DNA of 64,000 bases from Heterohyrax brucei. Its lineage: Eukaryota > Chordata > Mammalia > Hyracoidea > Procaviidae. The notes beneath the pieces were generated by a model. It was not told where the DNA came from. It saw only the letters and a program-made list of their open reading frames with translations, and did no database searches. Shown here one piece after another: positions 45,627-57,785 of the stretch. The stretch's first letter is position 1. The number at the start of each line of letters is the position of its first letter. The position numbers and the translations under genes were made by a program. Location: NCBI GenBank assembly GCA_028571685.1, contig CM053166.1:59048111-59112110 (forward strand), given 5' to 3'.

Positions 45627-45838
45627 CTTGTTGTTACGTTCTGTCGAGTCAGTTCCTACTCATAGAGGTCCTACTAAAATAGAATGCAACACTGCCTAGT
45701 CATGTACCATCCTCACAGTTGTGAGCTCATGGTTGCAGCCACTGTATCAGTCCATCTTGTTAAAGATTTTCCTCTTTAGCTGACCCTCCACTTTGCGAAG
45801 CATGATGCCATTCTTTGCCAACAGTATACATGTATAAG
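45627..45838 (-). mobile_element. RTE LINE 3' end fragment
   Basis: TTGTTACGTTCTGTCGAGTC, TGCAACACTGCCTAGTCATG and GCTGACCCTCCACTTTGCG, the reversed RTE tail. Truncated. Confidence 0.8.
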
Positions 45839-45846
45839 CATACATA

Positions 45847-46385
45847 CGAGATCTGACAATTGAGTCCGGGAACTTAATTGTTCTACATACCTCACTGCTA
45901 AATATCACTACATTCACCTTCAAAGTACTCCCCTTGGGAGGCTATTCACCAATGCTAGTGCCTAGTTCATCCTTCAAAGCAATTTTGGAACTCTTTCTGG
46001 AATGGCCATTGCGCATGGTGGCACGATGGCATAGTGGCAAGTTCACAAACTTAACTGTATTGTCTGTGAGGAGATTTTCGGGCAGTAAACAAATAACTAT
46101 ATTGGAACACCCTCCCTACTCACCTGATCTGGCCTCAGTGACTTCTTTCTTTACCCGGAGGTAAAGGAAATATTGAAAGGAAAACATTTTGATGCCATTC
46201 AGGACATCAAGTGTAATACAATGACAGCTCTGAAGGCCATTCCAGAAAACGAGCTCCAAACGTGCTGGTGTTGGTGTATAGCTTCCCAAAGGGAGTACTT
46301 TGAAGGGGACCATAGTGATATTTAGCAATAAGGTATGTAGCACTGTTTTCTAGGATGAGTTCCCAAATTTAATTGGCAGTCCTCG
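45847..46385 (+). mobile_element. Mariner-like DNA transposon with palindromic arms, second copy
   Basis: TA flanks (45845-45846 and 46386-46387) with inverted ends CGAGATCTGACAATTGAGTC and, at the right, ATTGGCAGTCCTCG. The plus frame about 46085-46160 carries the mariner signature HPPYSPDLA, then a frameshift, then the transposase C-terminus. The left arm (about 45882-46013) is the reverse complement of the right-end segment (about 46225-46345). Non-autonomous: the N-terminal two thirds of the transposase is missing. Confidence 0.85.
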
Positions 46386-46426
46386 TATGTAATCATACAC
46401 ATATTTTTTGGTTGTTATTATTTTTG

Positions 46427-46645
46427 TAAAGGAGTCTTAGTGGCAGTATTGGTTAAAATGGTGAGCTGCTAACTGAAAGATTGATGGTTCAAACCCACTG
46501 TCCACTCTGCAGGACAAAGATGTGGCAGTCCACTTTGGTAAAGATTTACAGCCTCAGAAACTGTACATGGCTGCTCTACTCTGTCCTATAGGGTCTTTAT
46601 AAATTGGAATCAACTTGATGGCAGTGGGCTTGGTATTACTGTTTT
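46427..46645 (+). mobile_element. AfroSINE, long subtype
   Basis: AGGAGTCTTAGTGGCAGTAT head to CTTGATGGCAGTGGGCTTGG. Confidence 0.85.
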
Positions 46646-46649
46646 TGCA

Positions 46650-48620
46650 AAATTTTATATATGGTGGCTTTTACTAAAATCATCCCTTGTTCTCACGTAC
46701 TTCTTAGTGTTATCTTTTACGGTAATGAAGTTGTACTGATTTCACCCTTAATCAGAATTGCCATATTCATCACCAAAACTAAGAAATGTCCACTATCTAG
46801 AAAGGGATTCCTCTTCTTTCTCTCTCCATCTGTAACAGCCAGCAAAGAAAGTCACTTTCATTATGTATATCTATCCTTATCTTTTTATAATAGTGAGATC
46901 ATACTGTATTTGTTCTTTTGTGATTGACTTATTTCATTCAGCATGCTGTCCTCCAGATTCATCCATGTTATAGTATATTTTGAAAACTTATCCTTATTCT
47001 TTATGGCTGCATAGTATTACTTTGCATGTGTGTACCAAAGTTTTTTTTTTATCCATTCAGTGGCAGATAGGCGGTTTCCATTTTTTTGCTTTGTGAATAA
47101 CGCTACAGTGAACATAGGTGTGCATGTTATCTGTTTATATCAGTAATTTTAGTACTCTAGGGTATTTCTACTTCTAGCTTTTTGAGGAAATGCAATACCA
47201 TTTTCAAAAGTGGTTGAACCAGTTTATAATCCCACCAGCAGTGGAGCAGGGTATCGATCAATCACTGCTTAACCTTGCCAGCATTTGTTGTTCTCTGTTT
47301 TTTTTTGATCAGTGCCATTTTTTCAGGAGTGAGGTGATATCTCATCGTAGTTTTCATCTGCATCTCTGAGGGCTGACAATCATGAGAATTTTTTCACGTG
47401 TTTGTTGGCCGACTAAATGTCCTCTTTGGTGAAGTGTTTGTTCATGCTCTTTGCCCATTTTCTAACTGAGTGTTTGTCTTTTTGTTGTTAAATCGTTGAA
47501 GTTTTCTTTGTATTTTAGGGGTTAGACCCTTATCAAATACATTATTTTAAAGACTTTTTCCCCCAATCTGTAGGTCCTCTTTTTACTCTTTTATTAGTTT
47601 TCTAAGGAGTGCAAATATTTAATTTTTAGGAGGTTTCAGTTATCTAACTTGTTCTGTGTTGCTCCTGCATTTGTGGTTGTGTTCGGTAATATATTACTGG
47701 AAAAAATTAGGCCCCATAGATTTGTCCATCTATTATCTTCCTGGAATTTTATAGGTTTGGCTTCAGTATTTAGATCTTTGACCCACTTTGAGTTAGTATT
47801 TGTGTATGGTGTTAGATATGGATACTGATTCATTTTTCTGCAAATAAATATCCAGTTTTGGCAGCACCATATGTTAGTAACCATTTCTTCCCCATTGAAT
47901 GTTCTTTGCTCCCTTGTCTAAAATCAGCTGTACACAGACGAATGGATTTATCCTGGATTCCTGATTCTATTTCATTGTCCTACATGTTTGCTATTGAACC
48001 GGTACCAGGTTGTTTTGATTACCATGGCTGTATGGTATGCTTTGTTACTGGGGAATGTGAGGCCTCCTACTTTGTTGTTGTTCAGTATTGCATTGCCTAT
48101 TTGGGGTCTATTTCCTTTCTGTATGAAGTTGGTGGTATTGTCAGATATTGATTGGGATTGTGTTGTACCTACAGATTCCTTTGGGTAGTACTGACATTTC
48201 CACACTGTTAATCTTCCGTTGTATGAGCATGAGATGTTTTCCTATTTATGAGGATCACTTTTAGTTTCTTGCAGTCATGTTTTACAGTTCTTGTACAGGT
48301 CTTTTATAGGCTTGGTTAGGCTTATGTCTAGCTATTTTATCTTTTAGGAGGCTACTGTGAATGTATTGTTTTCTTGATTTCCTTTTCATAGTTCTTTGTA
48401 CAAAGGGAGCCCAACTGATTTTTGTGTTGAGTTTATACTCTGCCACTTTGACAAATCCATTTTTTAGATCCAGTAGCTTTGTTGTGGAATCTCTGGGATT
48501 TTCTACGTAAAGAATCATTTTGTCTGTGAATGGAGGTAGTTTTACTTCTCCTTTTCCAATCTGGATATGATTTATTTTCCTTTCTTGTCTCATTGCTCTG
48601 GTTAGAACTTCCAGTACAAT
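46650..48620 (-). mobile_element. L1 LINE, 3' half of ORF2
   Basis: Reversed L1 from the 3' side (TTATTTCATTCAGCATGCTG) through the ORF2 C-terminal region to the RT region ending near GAACTTCCAGTACAAT. Minus frames at 47636-47884 and 48282-48635 show decayed ORF2. No 3' UTR or tail is seen at the left edge. Confidence 0.85.
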
Positions 48621-48630
48621 AAAAGTGATA

Positions 48631-48770
48631 CCCACTGCTGTCGAGTTGGGTCCAACTCATAGTGATCCTAGAGGTTAGATTAGAACTGCCCTATAGAGCT
48701 TCCCAAAAATGCCTGGTGGATTTGAACTGCCAACCAAATGGAGACCCTGGTGGCATAGTCGCTTTAGAAC
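48631..48770 (-). mobile_element. AfroSINE with inverted 5' end
   Basis: 48631-48735 is a reversed AfroSINE from CCCACTGCTGTCGAGTTGGG to GATTTGAACTGCCAACC. The last 30 bases (about 48740-48765, GGAGACCCTGGTGGCATAGT) are the AfroSINE head in plus orientation. A perfect AAAAGTGATA duplication brackets the whole (48621-48630 and 48771-48780), so I infer a single insertion whose 5' end was inverted. Confidence 0.8.
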
Positions 48771-48780
48771 AAAAGTGATA

Positions 48781-50700
48781 GCAAGTGATAAAGTTTTTTG
48801 ATAAAAATAATTAGCTTATATGAGGTTCCAGTTATCTATTTTGTTTTCTGCTGCTCACACATTTGTTGTTGTGTTTGATAATCTAACACTGAAAAACAAG
48901 TAGGTCTCAAAGCTTTGTTCCTATATTTCCTTCCAAGAACTTTATGGTTTTAGATTTAACATGTAAACCCTCCTTGTTCCATTTTGAATTAATTTTTGTT
49001 TATGGTGTAAGATATGGATCTTGTTTCATTTTTCTATACGTGGAAATCCAATTTTGCCAGTACCATTTTTTGAAGAACCTGTTCCTTTCCCATTAAATAG
49101 ATTTGGCTCCCTTGTCAAAAATCAATTGACCACAGATATTTGGGTTTATTTCTGGGTTTTCAATTCTATTCCATTGGTTTATGTGTCTATTATTTTACCA
49201 GTACCAGGTTGTTCTGGTTATTGTAGCTGTGTGTAATATGTTTTGAAACTGGGGAGTATGAGGCTTCCTACTTTGTCTGTCTTCGAAATTGCCTTAGTTA
49301 TTCAAAGTCTCTTATCTTTCCATGTAAAACTGAGTATTAGTTTTTCGAATTTCTGTAAACAGTGCTACTGGAATTTTGGTCAGGATTGTGTTGTATCTGC
49401 AGATCACTTTTGGTAGTACTGACATCTGGACTATATTAAGTCTTTCATTCCATGAGCATGGAAGAAATTTTCATCTATTTAAGTCTTCTTTAGTCTCTTT
49501 TAACAGTGTTTTATAATTTTCATTGTATAAGTCTTTCACATCCCTGGTTAATTTATTCCTAGTTTTTTTTTTCTTTCTCTTAGATACTATTATAAATGGG
49601 ATTGTTTTCTTAATCTCCTTTCAGATTTGTCACTGATGGTGTATTGAAACCCAACTGATTTTTGATTTTTGTGTTTACTTTGTGTCTTTCAACTTTGTTA
49701 AATTACTCTGTTCTGGAAGGTTTTTAGTAGATTCTCTGGAATTATCCATATATAGGATCATGTCACCTGTGAATAGAGATAGTTTTAGCTCTTCCTTTCC
49801 AATTTGAATGCCTTTTATTTCTTCTTGCCTTATCACTCTGGCTCCAACTTCCAGTACAATACTGAACAGAGACTGTGAATGTGGACATTCTTGCCTTGTT
49901 CACATTTTCAAGAGGAAAATTCTCAATCTTTTTTCATTGAATACAATGTTGGCTGTTGTTTCTAACAAATGTCTTTAATCATGTTGAAGAAATTCTTTTT
50001 TATTTCCAATTTTGTTGAGAATTTTCATCAAGAAAGGATCCTGGGTTTTATCAAATGCTTTTTCTGCATTGAATGAGATGGTCATGTGGTTATTTCCTTT
50101 TGTTCTATTAATGTTTTTACACTATATTGACTGATATTTCTAATGTTGAGCCAATCTTACACTCCTAGAGTAAACTCCACTTGATAATGATGTATAATTG
50201 TTATAATATGCCTTTGGACTGTGCTAATATCTTGTTGAGAATTTGGATATCTGTATTTATAAGGGCTATTGGTCTGTAATTTTCTTCCCTTTTGGTGTCT
50301 TTGTCTGGCTTTGATACCAGGGTAATGCTGACTTCATGAAGAGTTAGAGAGTATTCTTTCCTCTACTTTTTGAACAGTTTGAACAAGATGAGTTTGCTCT
50401 AAATCTTTGATACAAGTCCCCAGTGAAGCTGTCTGGTCCTGTACTTTTCTTTGTTGGAAGGTTTTTTGTTTTTGTTTTTGTTTTAATTATTGATTCAGTA
50501 TCTTAGCTTGTTATGGGTCTGTAGAGGTTTTCTACTTCCTTTAGAGTCAGTTTGGGTAAGGTATGTCCTATTAGGAATTTATCTGTTTCATCAAAGCAAT
50601 CAGTGTTTTGGGAGTACAGTTGTTCATAGTATTCTGTTACGATTCTTTTTACTTCATTTGGGTCAGTTGTAATGTCTCTGTGTTGTTCTCTGTTTTTAAA
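48781..50700 (-). mobile_element. L1 LINE ORF2 region, separate copy
   Basis: The L1 restarts at its 3'-side ORF2 sequence (GAGGTTCCAGTTATCTATTT) and runs to the RT domain (TTGAATGAGATGGTCATGTG, CCAGGGTAATGCTGACTTCA). It overlaps in content with 46650-48620, so it is another copy. Heavily mutated. Confidence 0.82.
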
Positions 50701-51520
50701 ATTGCACTGATCCTAATGGATTTGAAGTAGTATCATGTTGTGGTTTTGATTCACATTTACCTAATGGGTAATGCTGAACATACTGTCATGTGTTTGCTGG
50801 CTGTTTGTGTATCTTCTCTGAAGAAGTGTCTATTCAAATCTTTTGCCTATTGCTAAACTGGGTTTTAATTGCTGAGTTGTAAGTGTTTTTATATGTTTGA
50901 GGTAACAGACCCTCATCAGATATATGATTTTCAAATATTTCCCTTCCATTCTGTGGGTTGCCATTTCAATTTGTTTTTCTTTTCTTTTCTTTTTTTTATT
51001 ATTATGATTGAATGAAAATGTACATTCCCATATAAATTGCATGCCCACCTATATGCAGCTCCCACTGCTCTCCCTGCCTGGTGATGTCAATTTCCTGATA
51101 GCATACTTTGATTCACAAATTTTTAAAATTTTGGTGAAGCCAATTTAACTAATTTTTTTCTCTTTGTTTGCTTATAATTTTTGTGTTGTTTTAAAGAAAC
51201 TATTGCCTAATCTAAAGTCATGAGTGTTATACCTATATTTCCTTCCAGGAGTTTTTTTTTTGTTTTTCAATTGTTTTAGATCTTATATTTAGACCTTTGA
51301 TCCATTTTGAGTTAGTTTTTGTTTATGGTGTGATGTAAGAGACAAAATTCATCCTTTTGCAGGTGTTTATCCAACTGTTGCAGCTTCACTTATTGAAAAG
51401 ACTATTTTTTTCCGCATTGAAGGGTCTTGGCACCCTTATTTAAAATCAGTTGATCATAGATCTATGGATTTATTTCTTGACTCTTAATTCGATTCCATTG
51501 ATCTGTGTGTCTGTTCAGCC
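50701..51520 (-). mobile_element. L1 LINE ORF2 3' region, third copy
   Basis: Again restarts from the C-terminal side (TGGGTAATGCTGAACATACT, CCCTCATCAGATATATGATT) to TTCGATTCCATTGATCTGTG. Split at 50973 by a tiny L1 tail insertion. Confidence 0.8.
50973..51082 (-). mobile_element. 110-bp L1 3' tail insertion with target duplication
   Basis: A T-rich run (reversed poly(A)) then ATTGAATGAAAATGTACATT and CCACCTATATGCAGCTCCCA, the very 3' end of the L1 type seen at 53735-54419. Flanks TTTCAATTT and TGTCAATTT are the likely target duplication. Confidence 0.75.
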
Positions 51521-52380
51521 CAAACCCTGGAGTCATCCTTCCCCTCTTTCACACTCCACGTATTTAATCAGTCAGCAAATTATATTATTTCTATGTTTAA
51601 ATAGATCCCGAATTCAACCATTATCACTTCCTCTGAGATCTCATTTGTTTCAACCAACTGTCATTTTATCCTTTCTCTTTCTCCCCTTTTTTTCTTGCAG
51701 TAGCCATCTCACTGACCTCCCTGATTCTACTCAAAACCCTCAGTAGTCTGTTATCTACATTGCAGTCCAGGCCAGCCAAGTGCCTTCGAGTCGGATCCGA
51801 CAGTCCAAGTGATCCTATTAAAATAAGCCAGATCGTATCCCTTTTTTGATCAAAATCTTTTCAGAGTAAAGATTAAAGTCCTAGTAATGACCTACGAGGC
51901 TCCACATAACCTGATTCTCAGCTCTTTGATATCATAGTCTACCACTCTGCCTTGTACAGTCTTCTCCAGTCACACTGACATCTGGATGTTTCTCAAATAT
52001 ACTAAGGAGTTCCCATTTCAGGGCCTTTAGAAATTCTCTCTCTCTCTATTTTTTTTTTTTTTGTCTGGAAGTCTTTTCCTCCATATATATCATGGCTCAC
52101 TTTCTTACCTCCTACTCAGATCACACCTTATCAATGAGGACTTTCCTGACACTATATTTAAAATTGTTTTCCACATTAATTTCCATGCCCCCTGCTTACT
52201 TTTTCTACCATATTTATAACTTTTTAATGCACAATATATTTTACCTTTATATCATTTGTTTCTCCCTCTCCCCAAATGGAAGCTCCATGAGTGCAGGGTT
52301 CCCCCACCTCCATACTATGTCTTTAATGCCTAGCTTGGCACTTGACATATAATGGGGGCTTAAATGATTTTAGGTTGTAG
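51521..52380 (+). mobile_element. L2 LINE 3' fragment (about 860 bases)
   Basis: CCCAAACCCTGGAGTCATCC, AAAGTCCTAGTAATGACCTA, TTCAGGGCCTTTAGAAATTC, GAGGACTTTCCTGACACTAT and AAGCTCCATGAGTGCAGGG follow the L2 3' order. A 60-base scrap of RTE/SINE tail (CAAGTGCCTTCGAGTCGGAT, about 51777) interrupts it. One of the longer L2 pieces here. Confidence 0.78.
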
Positions 52381-53275
52381 CTAGCTGAACTACATCTCAG
52401 GTATGTCCTTAGGGTTGGAAGAATCATCCTATTTGTCCACCTGGGAATACCAAAGGCTTTTGAGAATCCAAGGTTTTACAGTTGTTCAACTACTCTAGCT
52501 TCTCTGTAATATCTCCATTCCAATGACCAAGATTTGAACCTTTTCCAGTTAAGACATTAGTTTTAACTTAAGGAACACAGAACAGCATAGATGTCAGATA
52601 GTATAGTGCAGCCAGCCAGGATCATGATCATATCTATCCAGGCTAATGATTGTCTAATAGCTGAGTTCCAATTGACTCAGAACTCCAGCATGTTAGATTA
52701 CAGTTTAAAATCAGTAGTAGAAGATTTCGTGAACCATTTTGATCTACTAAGTTCTTTCCCCAACTAACAACTCAAGAAAATAGTGTTGTTCTTGGCTCAG
52801 AGATGACAGTAACCAAAAGTAAAGTTGTATTTTGTTGTAGAGCCCTCTGCAAAGCATACATAGAAAGAGGTGGAGTTAGAAGTGTGATAAGATTCTCAAG
52901 AGGATACAGCTTGTGACATTTTCTTTCACAAGGATTATGAAACAGAAATGTGCAGGGAAAGCCTTCAGATTGTGATGTAGAACTACTAAAGTCTTGGTTA
53001 ATCCATTAGAAGAGTCCTACATTGGGCAGACATTGCCAGTCCCTGCTATGCTGAGCTATTGGCTGGGCTGCCTGAGGATAACTTGGCCTCAGCTCCACAG
53101 CAGAGGTGGTTCCTGAAGGCATTACAGCTGGATGCTGTCAGATAACTGAGCTTCTTGTAGCTGAACAGCAAGTTCTTTCCTGATGGGTAATCTGAGCAGT
53201 GTACTCTCTTGAGTGCTGCAAGTACTCACATATTATTTTAACTGCTCCCCAATCTCCAAGTTGATTCACTGTGAG
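52381..53275. other. No feature seen
   Basis: About 900 bases without a recognised repeat or gene. Confidence 0.45.
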
Positions 53276-53405
53276 GGCTGAGAGAAGGGAGGGAGAGATG
53301 GATGGATGGAAGGAGGGATGGAGAGAGAGCTGGATACAGGGAGGAGGGATGAGAGAAGGAAGGAGGAACAATGGGAGGGAGGAATAATGGAGGGGGGAAC
53401 AAAAA
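53276..53405. repeat. GGA/GGAT-rich purine tract
   Basis: Imperfect GGATGGATGGAAGGAGGGAT-type repeat, strongly purine-rich on the plus strand. Minus frames through it (53138-53371, 53238-53429) are low-complexity artefacts. Confidence 0.85.
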
Positions 53406-53734
53406 AGGAAAGCTTATGTGGTAGTGCACTATAGCTAGGTGATGTAGGTCTAACCTCTGAGGAGTGGTTGGTGGTAGAGTTTCTTTTCTTTTTTTTCCTC
53501 TCCTTACATTTTTTTTTTTACTTTAGTCAGGGAGACAAGAACAAATAACTAACTGTTTTTTATGAATTTTCTTGAGATAACTGCTCTGTTTTGGCTAGAG
53601 AAGATCATCCCTTGAATAGGAGCTTAGATATTGTGTCTAAGGATACAGAAGAGATCTGATCCTGTTTACATGTTTTAAGATACCTCTCACAACTAACACA
53701 AATCAAATGCTTTAAAATTTTCTCTGTACCCCAC

Positions 53735-54419
53735 ATTGGTGAGTGGTGTCTGGGGTCTTAAAAGCTGCCAAGCAGCCATCTGAGGGCACAGCAAATGGTC
53801 CCAACTCAGCAGGAACGGATGCTCACCGAGGACCAAAATGACATGCAGTAAAGACAACCCAGAAGATAGAGAGACCCACATGAGTGGGTGCCTACATCGA
53901 CTTGGGACCAGAAGAACCAGATGGTACCTGGCCACCACCAGTGATAGCCATGATGGAGCTCACTAAGTTGAGTCTCACTGGCAACACAAGAATAAAAAGG
54001 GGTGCATCCTGAGATCTCCACTAAAAGACCTCAATTGATGGTCTGGCGGTTTTGGGGTTCCTCTGAGAGCATGGTCCCTGGCCCTGATGCTGCCCTTGCC
54101 CATAAATCATAACGAAGGTCCACTCTTCAGACACGAATGGATTGGACTTGGCGACGCAGAATGACCATATATTGGATGCACTTTATGGTTCTATACATCT
54201 ATAGGATATCATCCTGCTGATCTCTGGCTGAAGGAAGGAGAGTGGGTGGAGAGGAGGGGAAAGGAGACTGTTGGGAGGATGAGACATGGATGGAGCAGAG
54301 AGGAATAGTGTGCTGTTGCCGGACAGGGAGAGCAGTGGAAGCTGCATATAGGTGGGCATGTAAATTTATACGGGAATGTACATTTTTACTCAGTCATATT
54401 AAATAAAAAAAAAAAATTT
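53735..54419 (+). mobile_element. L1 3' UTR with poly(A)
   Basis: GGTGTCTGGGGTCTTAAAAG through AGCTGCATATAGGTGGGCAT to TTAAATAAAAAAAAAAAA. 3' UTR only, 5'-truncated. Related to the 3' UTR of the minus-strand L1 at 60986-64000. Confidence 0.82.
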
Positions 54420-55614
54420 AAATCATTCTCACCAGTGTGCCCTTCAAATGACAAGCTAACACTTGTAGTCATTACATCATCTTTTTAAAAAAGTCACTCT
54501 CTTGTAATCAATTAAACTCATTACACCTGAATAATCATTACCAATGTTGCATAATTTAAATAATCTCTTGCAAGATGATTTATTTATGACTGTCAGGCCT
54601 ACTAACAACTTTCCAAACTATCACTCAGTGGTACATTGCAAAGTTTCCTGATGAAGAAATTTCAGACCTCAGGGAGTTTCCTGTACTGCCTTGGAACAAA
54701 CTATTACAGACAAGAAGAGCTGCCTGTGAAAATTACATACACACCTTGCTTTTCCTTATCTTCGTCCAACTGAACACCCTGAAAGGAATTTCTCTCTTAC
54801 TTTCTCTTTACTTAAGCTACCAGATATAACCAACTCATTCAGATATCATTACATTTAGTTACCAAGGCTGCCCACTCCTCCTCCCTGATAGGCATCGCTT
54901 GAGACTGCTGGCCACAACCTAACCAGTTGCTTTGCCACCAAATACATGGACTATCATTTTCCCATCCTGGAACTGAGGGTGTCTTATTACCATTGATTAG
55001 TCCTAGCATCATTCCACTGACCGTTTCAGATTTTCTCTGAAGATTTGTTATTTGAAACTTCGCTCCTGATTAGGAATGTTTGATAGCAAGGGATAAAAAT
55101 CTACTCAAACTAGCTTAAAGTGAAGCAGAATTTATTGTAGAATTAAGTGTTACTTTCTCATGGGCACTTGGGGACAAGAACTGGATTGAAGGCAGGTGAC
55201 ATAAGAACGGAAACTGGGGTGTCAGGCACAGAATGGAGTGTTCTGCCAACTCTTGTGGAGCCACAGCACAACTGCTTCTCTTGGCAAATTTGCCTGCTTC
55301 TGTCTCTTGTGCTTTTTTATACCCCTAGAACTTCACCTCATGTGTGGCTTTGACTTGCCGTGGCGCTGACTCCTGCCCTGTCTTTTCCTGGTTTTGTGTC
55401 CAAGATTCAGTTTTGCACTGCCTAAGTTTCTGAATACAGTTTTGTAGCATTCCATTTCTGAAATTCCAAGAGAAAATACATGATTGGCTCAGTCTGGTTA
55501 GGTGTAAACCCCTCAGTCAATCAAATATGATTGGGGCTAGGACTGGCATAATACAGCACTCAGGCCTGGAGCTTTTATGTTTGAAGATGGAGAGTTTTCT
55601 TAGAATGTGGGTGG
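54420..55614. other. Mostly unique sequence with a homeodomain-motif-rich patch
   Basis: No recognised repeat. About 54480-54590 is rich in TAAT cores (GTAATCAATTAAACTCATTA, AATAATCATTACC, ATAATTTAAATAATC). The part near 55120-55600 may be an old unclassified repeat. Confidence 0.4.
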
Positions 55615-55647
55615 TGTCTTAGGCCGGGTTCTCTAGAGAAGCGTAAC

Positions 55648-56017
55648 TTTTTCTAGGATGAGTTCACAAACTTAATTGTCAGGCTTCACGTATATATATA
55701 TATATATACATATATATGTGTATATATATGTATATATATATATATATAGTTCTAGATATTACTGAATATCACTATGGTCACCTTCAAATTACTCCCTTTG
55801 GGAAGCTGTGCAACTATACAATTAAGTTTGAGAACTTGCCACTATGTGCAAAGGCCATTCCAGAATGAGTTCCAAAATTGCTTTGATGGGTGGACTAGGT
55901 GCTGCCATCAGTGTATAGCCTCCCAAGGGGAGTACTTCAAAGGTGATCATAGTGATGTTCAGCAATGAGGTATGTAGCACTTAGAACAATTAAGTTCACG
56001 GACTTAATTTTCAAACC
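55648..56017 (-). mobile_element. Mariner-like transposon fragments, third locus
   Basis: A right-end piece (GGATGAGTTCACAAACTTAA) is followed by a (TA)n tract. A shortened palindromic copy follows (55757-56017), with the same left arm, internal ACTATACAATTAAG and right arm as the other copies but lacking about 240 internal bases, including the transposase remnant. Ends AACAATTAAGTTCACGGACT. Confidence 0.75.
55691..55747. repeat. (TA)n microsatellite
   Basis: TATATATATATATATATACA and variants. Probably grown from the LTR's own TA-rich tract. Confidence 0.9.
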
Positions 56018-56056
56018 TTGTGTACACACACATATGTGTGCATATGTATGGTCATT

Positions 56057-57605
56057 ATTGTAGGTGCCACTGAGTTTGTTTTGACTCATAATAACCCTAT
56101 GGACAACCAAGTGAAAAACTGCCTGGTCCTGTGCCATCCTCATAATCATCATTATGCATGAGCCTGTTGTTGTGGCTACTGTGTCAGTACATCTTGTTGA
56201 GGGTCTTCCTCTTTCTTGCTGACCCTCTACTTTACCAAGTATGAGGTTCTTTTACAGGCATTGGTCCCTCATGATAATATGTCCACAGCATATGAGATGA
56301 TATCTACCATTCTTGCTTCTAATGAGCATTCTGTCTATACTCCTCCAAGACGAATTTATTTGTTCTTTCGGCAGTCCATGATTTATTCAATATTCTTTAA
56401 CCCCATCATAATTCAAAGACATCAATTATTTTTCAGTCTTTCTTATTCGTTGTCCAGCTTTCACATGCATATAAAGTGATTGGAAACACCATGGCTTGGG
56501 TCAGGGGCATCTTAGTCCTTAAGGCGACATCTTTGCTCTTTAACACTTTAAAGGGATTTCTTGAAGTATATTTGCCCAATGCAATGAGGTGCTTGATTTC
56601 CTTACTGCTGCTTCAATGAGTGTTGATTGTAGATCCAAGTAAAATTAAATCCTGAACAACATCAATACTTTTTCCATTCAGTGTCATGTTGTTTATCAGT
56701 CTAGTTGTGAGAATTTTTGTTTTCTTTATATTGAGGTGTAATCTATGCTGAAGGCTGTGGTCTTTGATCTTCATCAGCAAGTATTTCAAGTCCTCCTCAC
56801 TTTCAGCAAGCAGGGTTGTGGCATCTACATATCTCAGGGTGTTAATGAGTATTCTTCCCATCCTGATGCCCTGTTCTTCTTCATGCAGTCCAGCCTCTTG
56901 CATTATTTGCTCAGTATACAGATTGAGTAATTATGGTGAAAGGATACAACACTGACCACATCTGTCCTGACTGTAAACCATCCAGTGTCCCTTTGTTTTG
57001 TTTGAATAACTGCCTCTTGGTCTATGTATAGGTTCCTTATGAGCACAATTAAGTATTCTGGAATTCCGATTCTTCCCAATGTTATCTATAATTTGTTGGG
57101 ATCCATACAGTCAAATGCTTTTGTGTGGTCAATAAAATACAAGTAAACATCTTTCTGGTATTCCCTACTTTTAGCCATGATCCATCAGATGTCAACAATG
57201 ATGTCCCTTGTTCTGTGTCCTCTTCTGAGGCTGGTTTGTATTTCTGGAAGTTCCCTGTCAGTGTATTGCTGCAATCGCTGTTGCAAGATCTTCAGCAAAA
57301 TTTTACTTGTGTGTGGTATCAATGGTATTGTTTGATAATTTCAGCATTCTTTTGGATCACCTTTCTTTGGAATGTATGAAAACATGGATGTCTTCCAGTC
57401 AATGGGGCAGGTAACTGTCTTCTAAATTTCTTGATATACATGAGTGAGTGATTCCAGTGCTGCATTCATTAGCTGAAATATCTCACTTGGTATTCCATCA
57501 GTTTCTGTAGCCTTGTTTCTAACCGATGCCTTCAGTGCAGATTAGACCTCTTCCTTCAGTATCATCAGTTCTTGATTATATGCTACCTCCTGAAATGGTT
57601 GTTTG
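56057..57605 (-). mobile_element. RTE LINE, 5'-truncated
   Basis: The 3' tail (TGTAGGTGCCACTGAGTTTG) lies at the low-coordinate end. The minus frame 56613-56903 includes the RT active-site region, where the family's YADDT is seen as RYVDATT, and the following SEEDLKYLLMKIKDHSLQHR segment. The catalytic Asp pair is damaged. More upstream RT follows in broken frames up to CTACCTCCTGAAATGG. Inserted in an ERVL LTR. Confidence 0.87.
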
Positions 57606-57625
57606 TGTGTGTGTGTGTGTTTTTG
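57603..57625. repeat. (GT)n microsatellite
   Basis: TGTGTGTGTGTGTGTGTTTT between the RTE and an AfroSINE. Confidence 0.85.
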
Positions 57626-57627
57626 TA

Positions 57628-57785
57628 TACCCATTGTGGTCAAGTTAATTCTGACTCATAGTGACCCTATAGGACAGAGTAGAACTGCCCCCATAGTGTT
57701 CCTAAGGAATGCCTGATGGATTTGAACTGCTGACCTTTTGGTTAGCAGCCCAACTTTTAAACATTATGCCACCAAGGTTTTCACG
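57628..57785 (-). mobile_element. AfroSINE, short subtype
   Basis: CCATTGTGGTCAAGTTAATT to ACATTATGCCACCAAGGTTT. Confidence 0.87.

Noticed and set aside
53138-53429. Pro/Ser/Leu-rich minus-strand frames of 63 and 77 residues
   Set aside because: They read through a purine-rich simple repeat, so the composition is an artefact.
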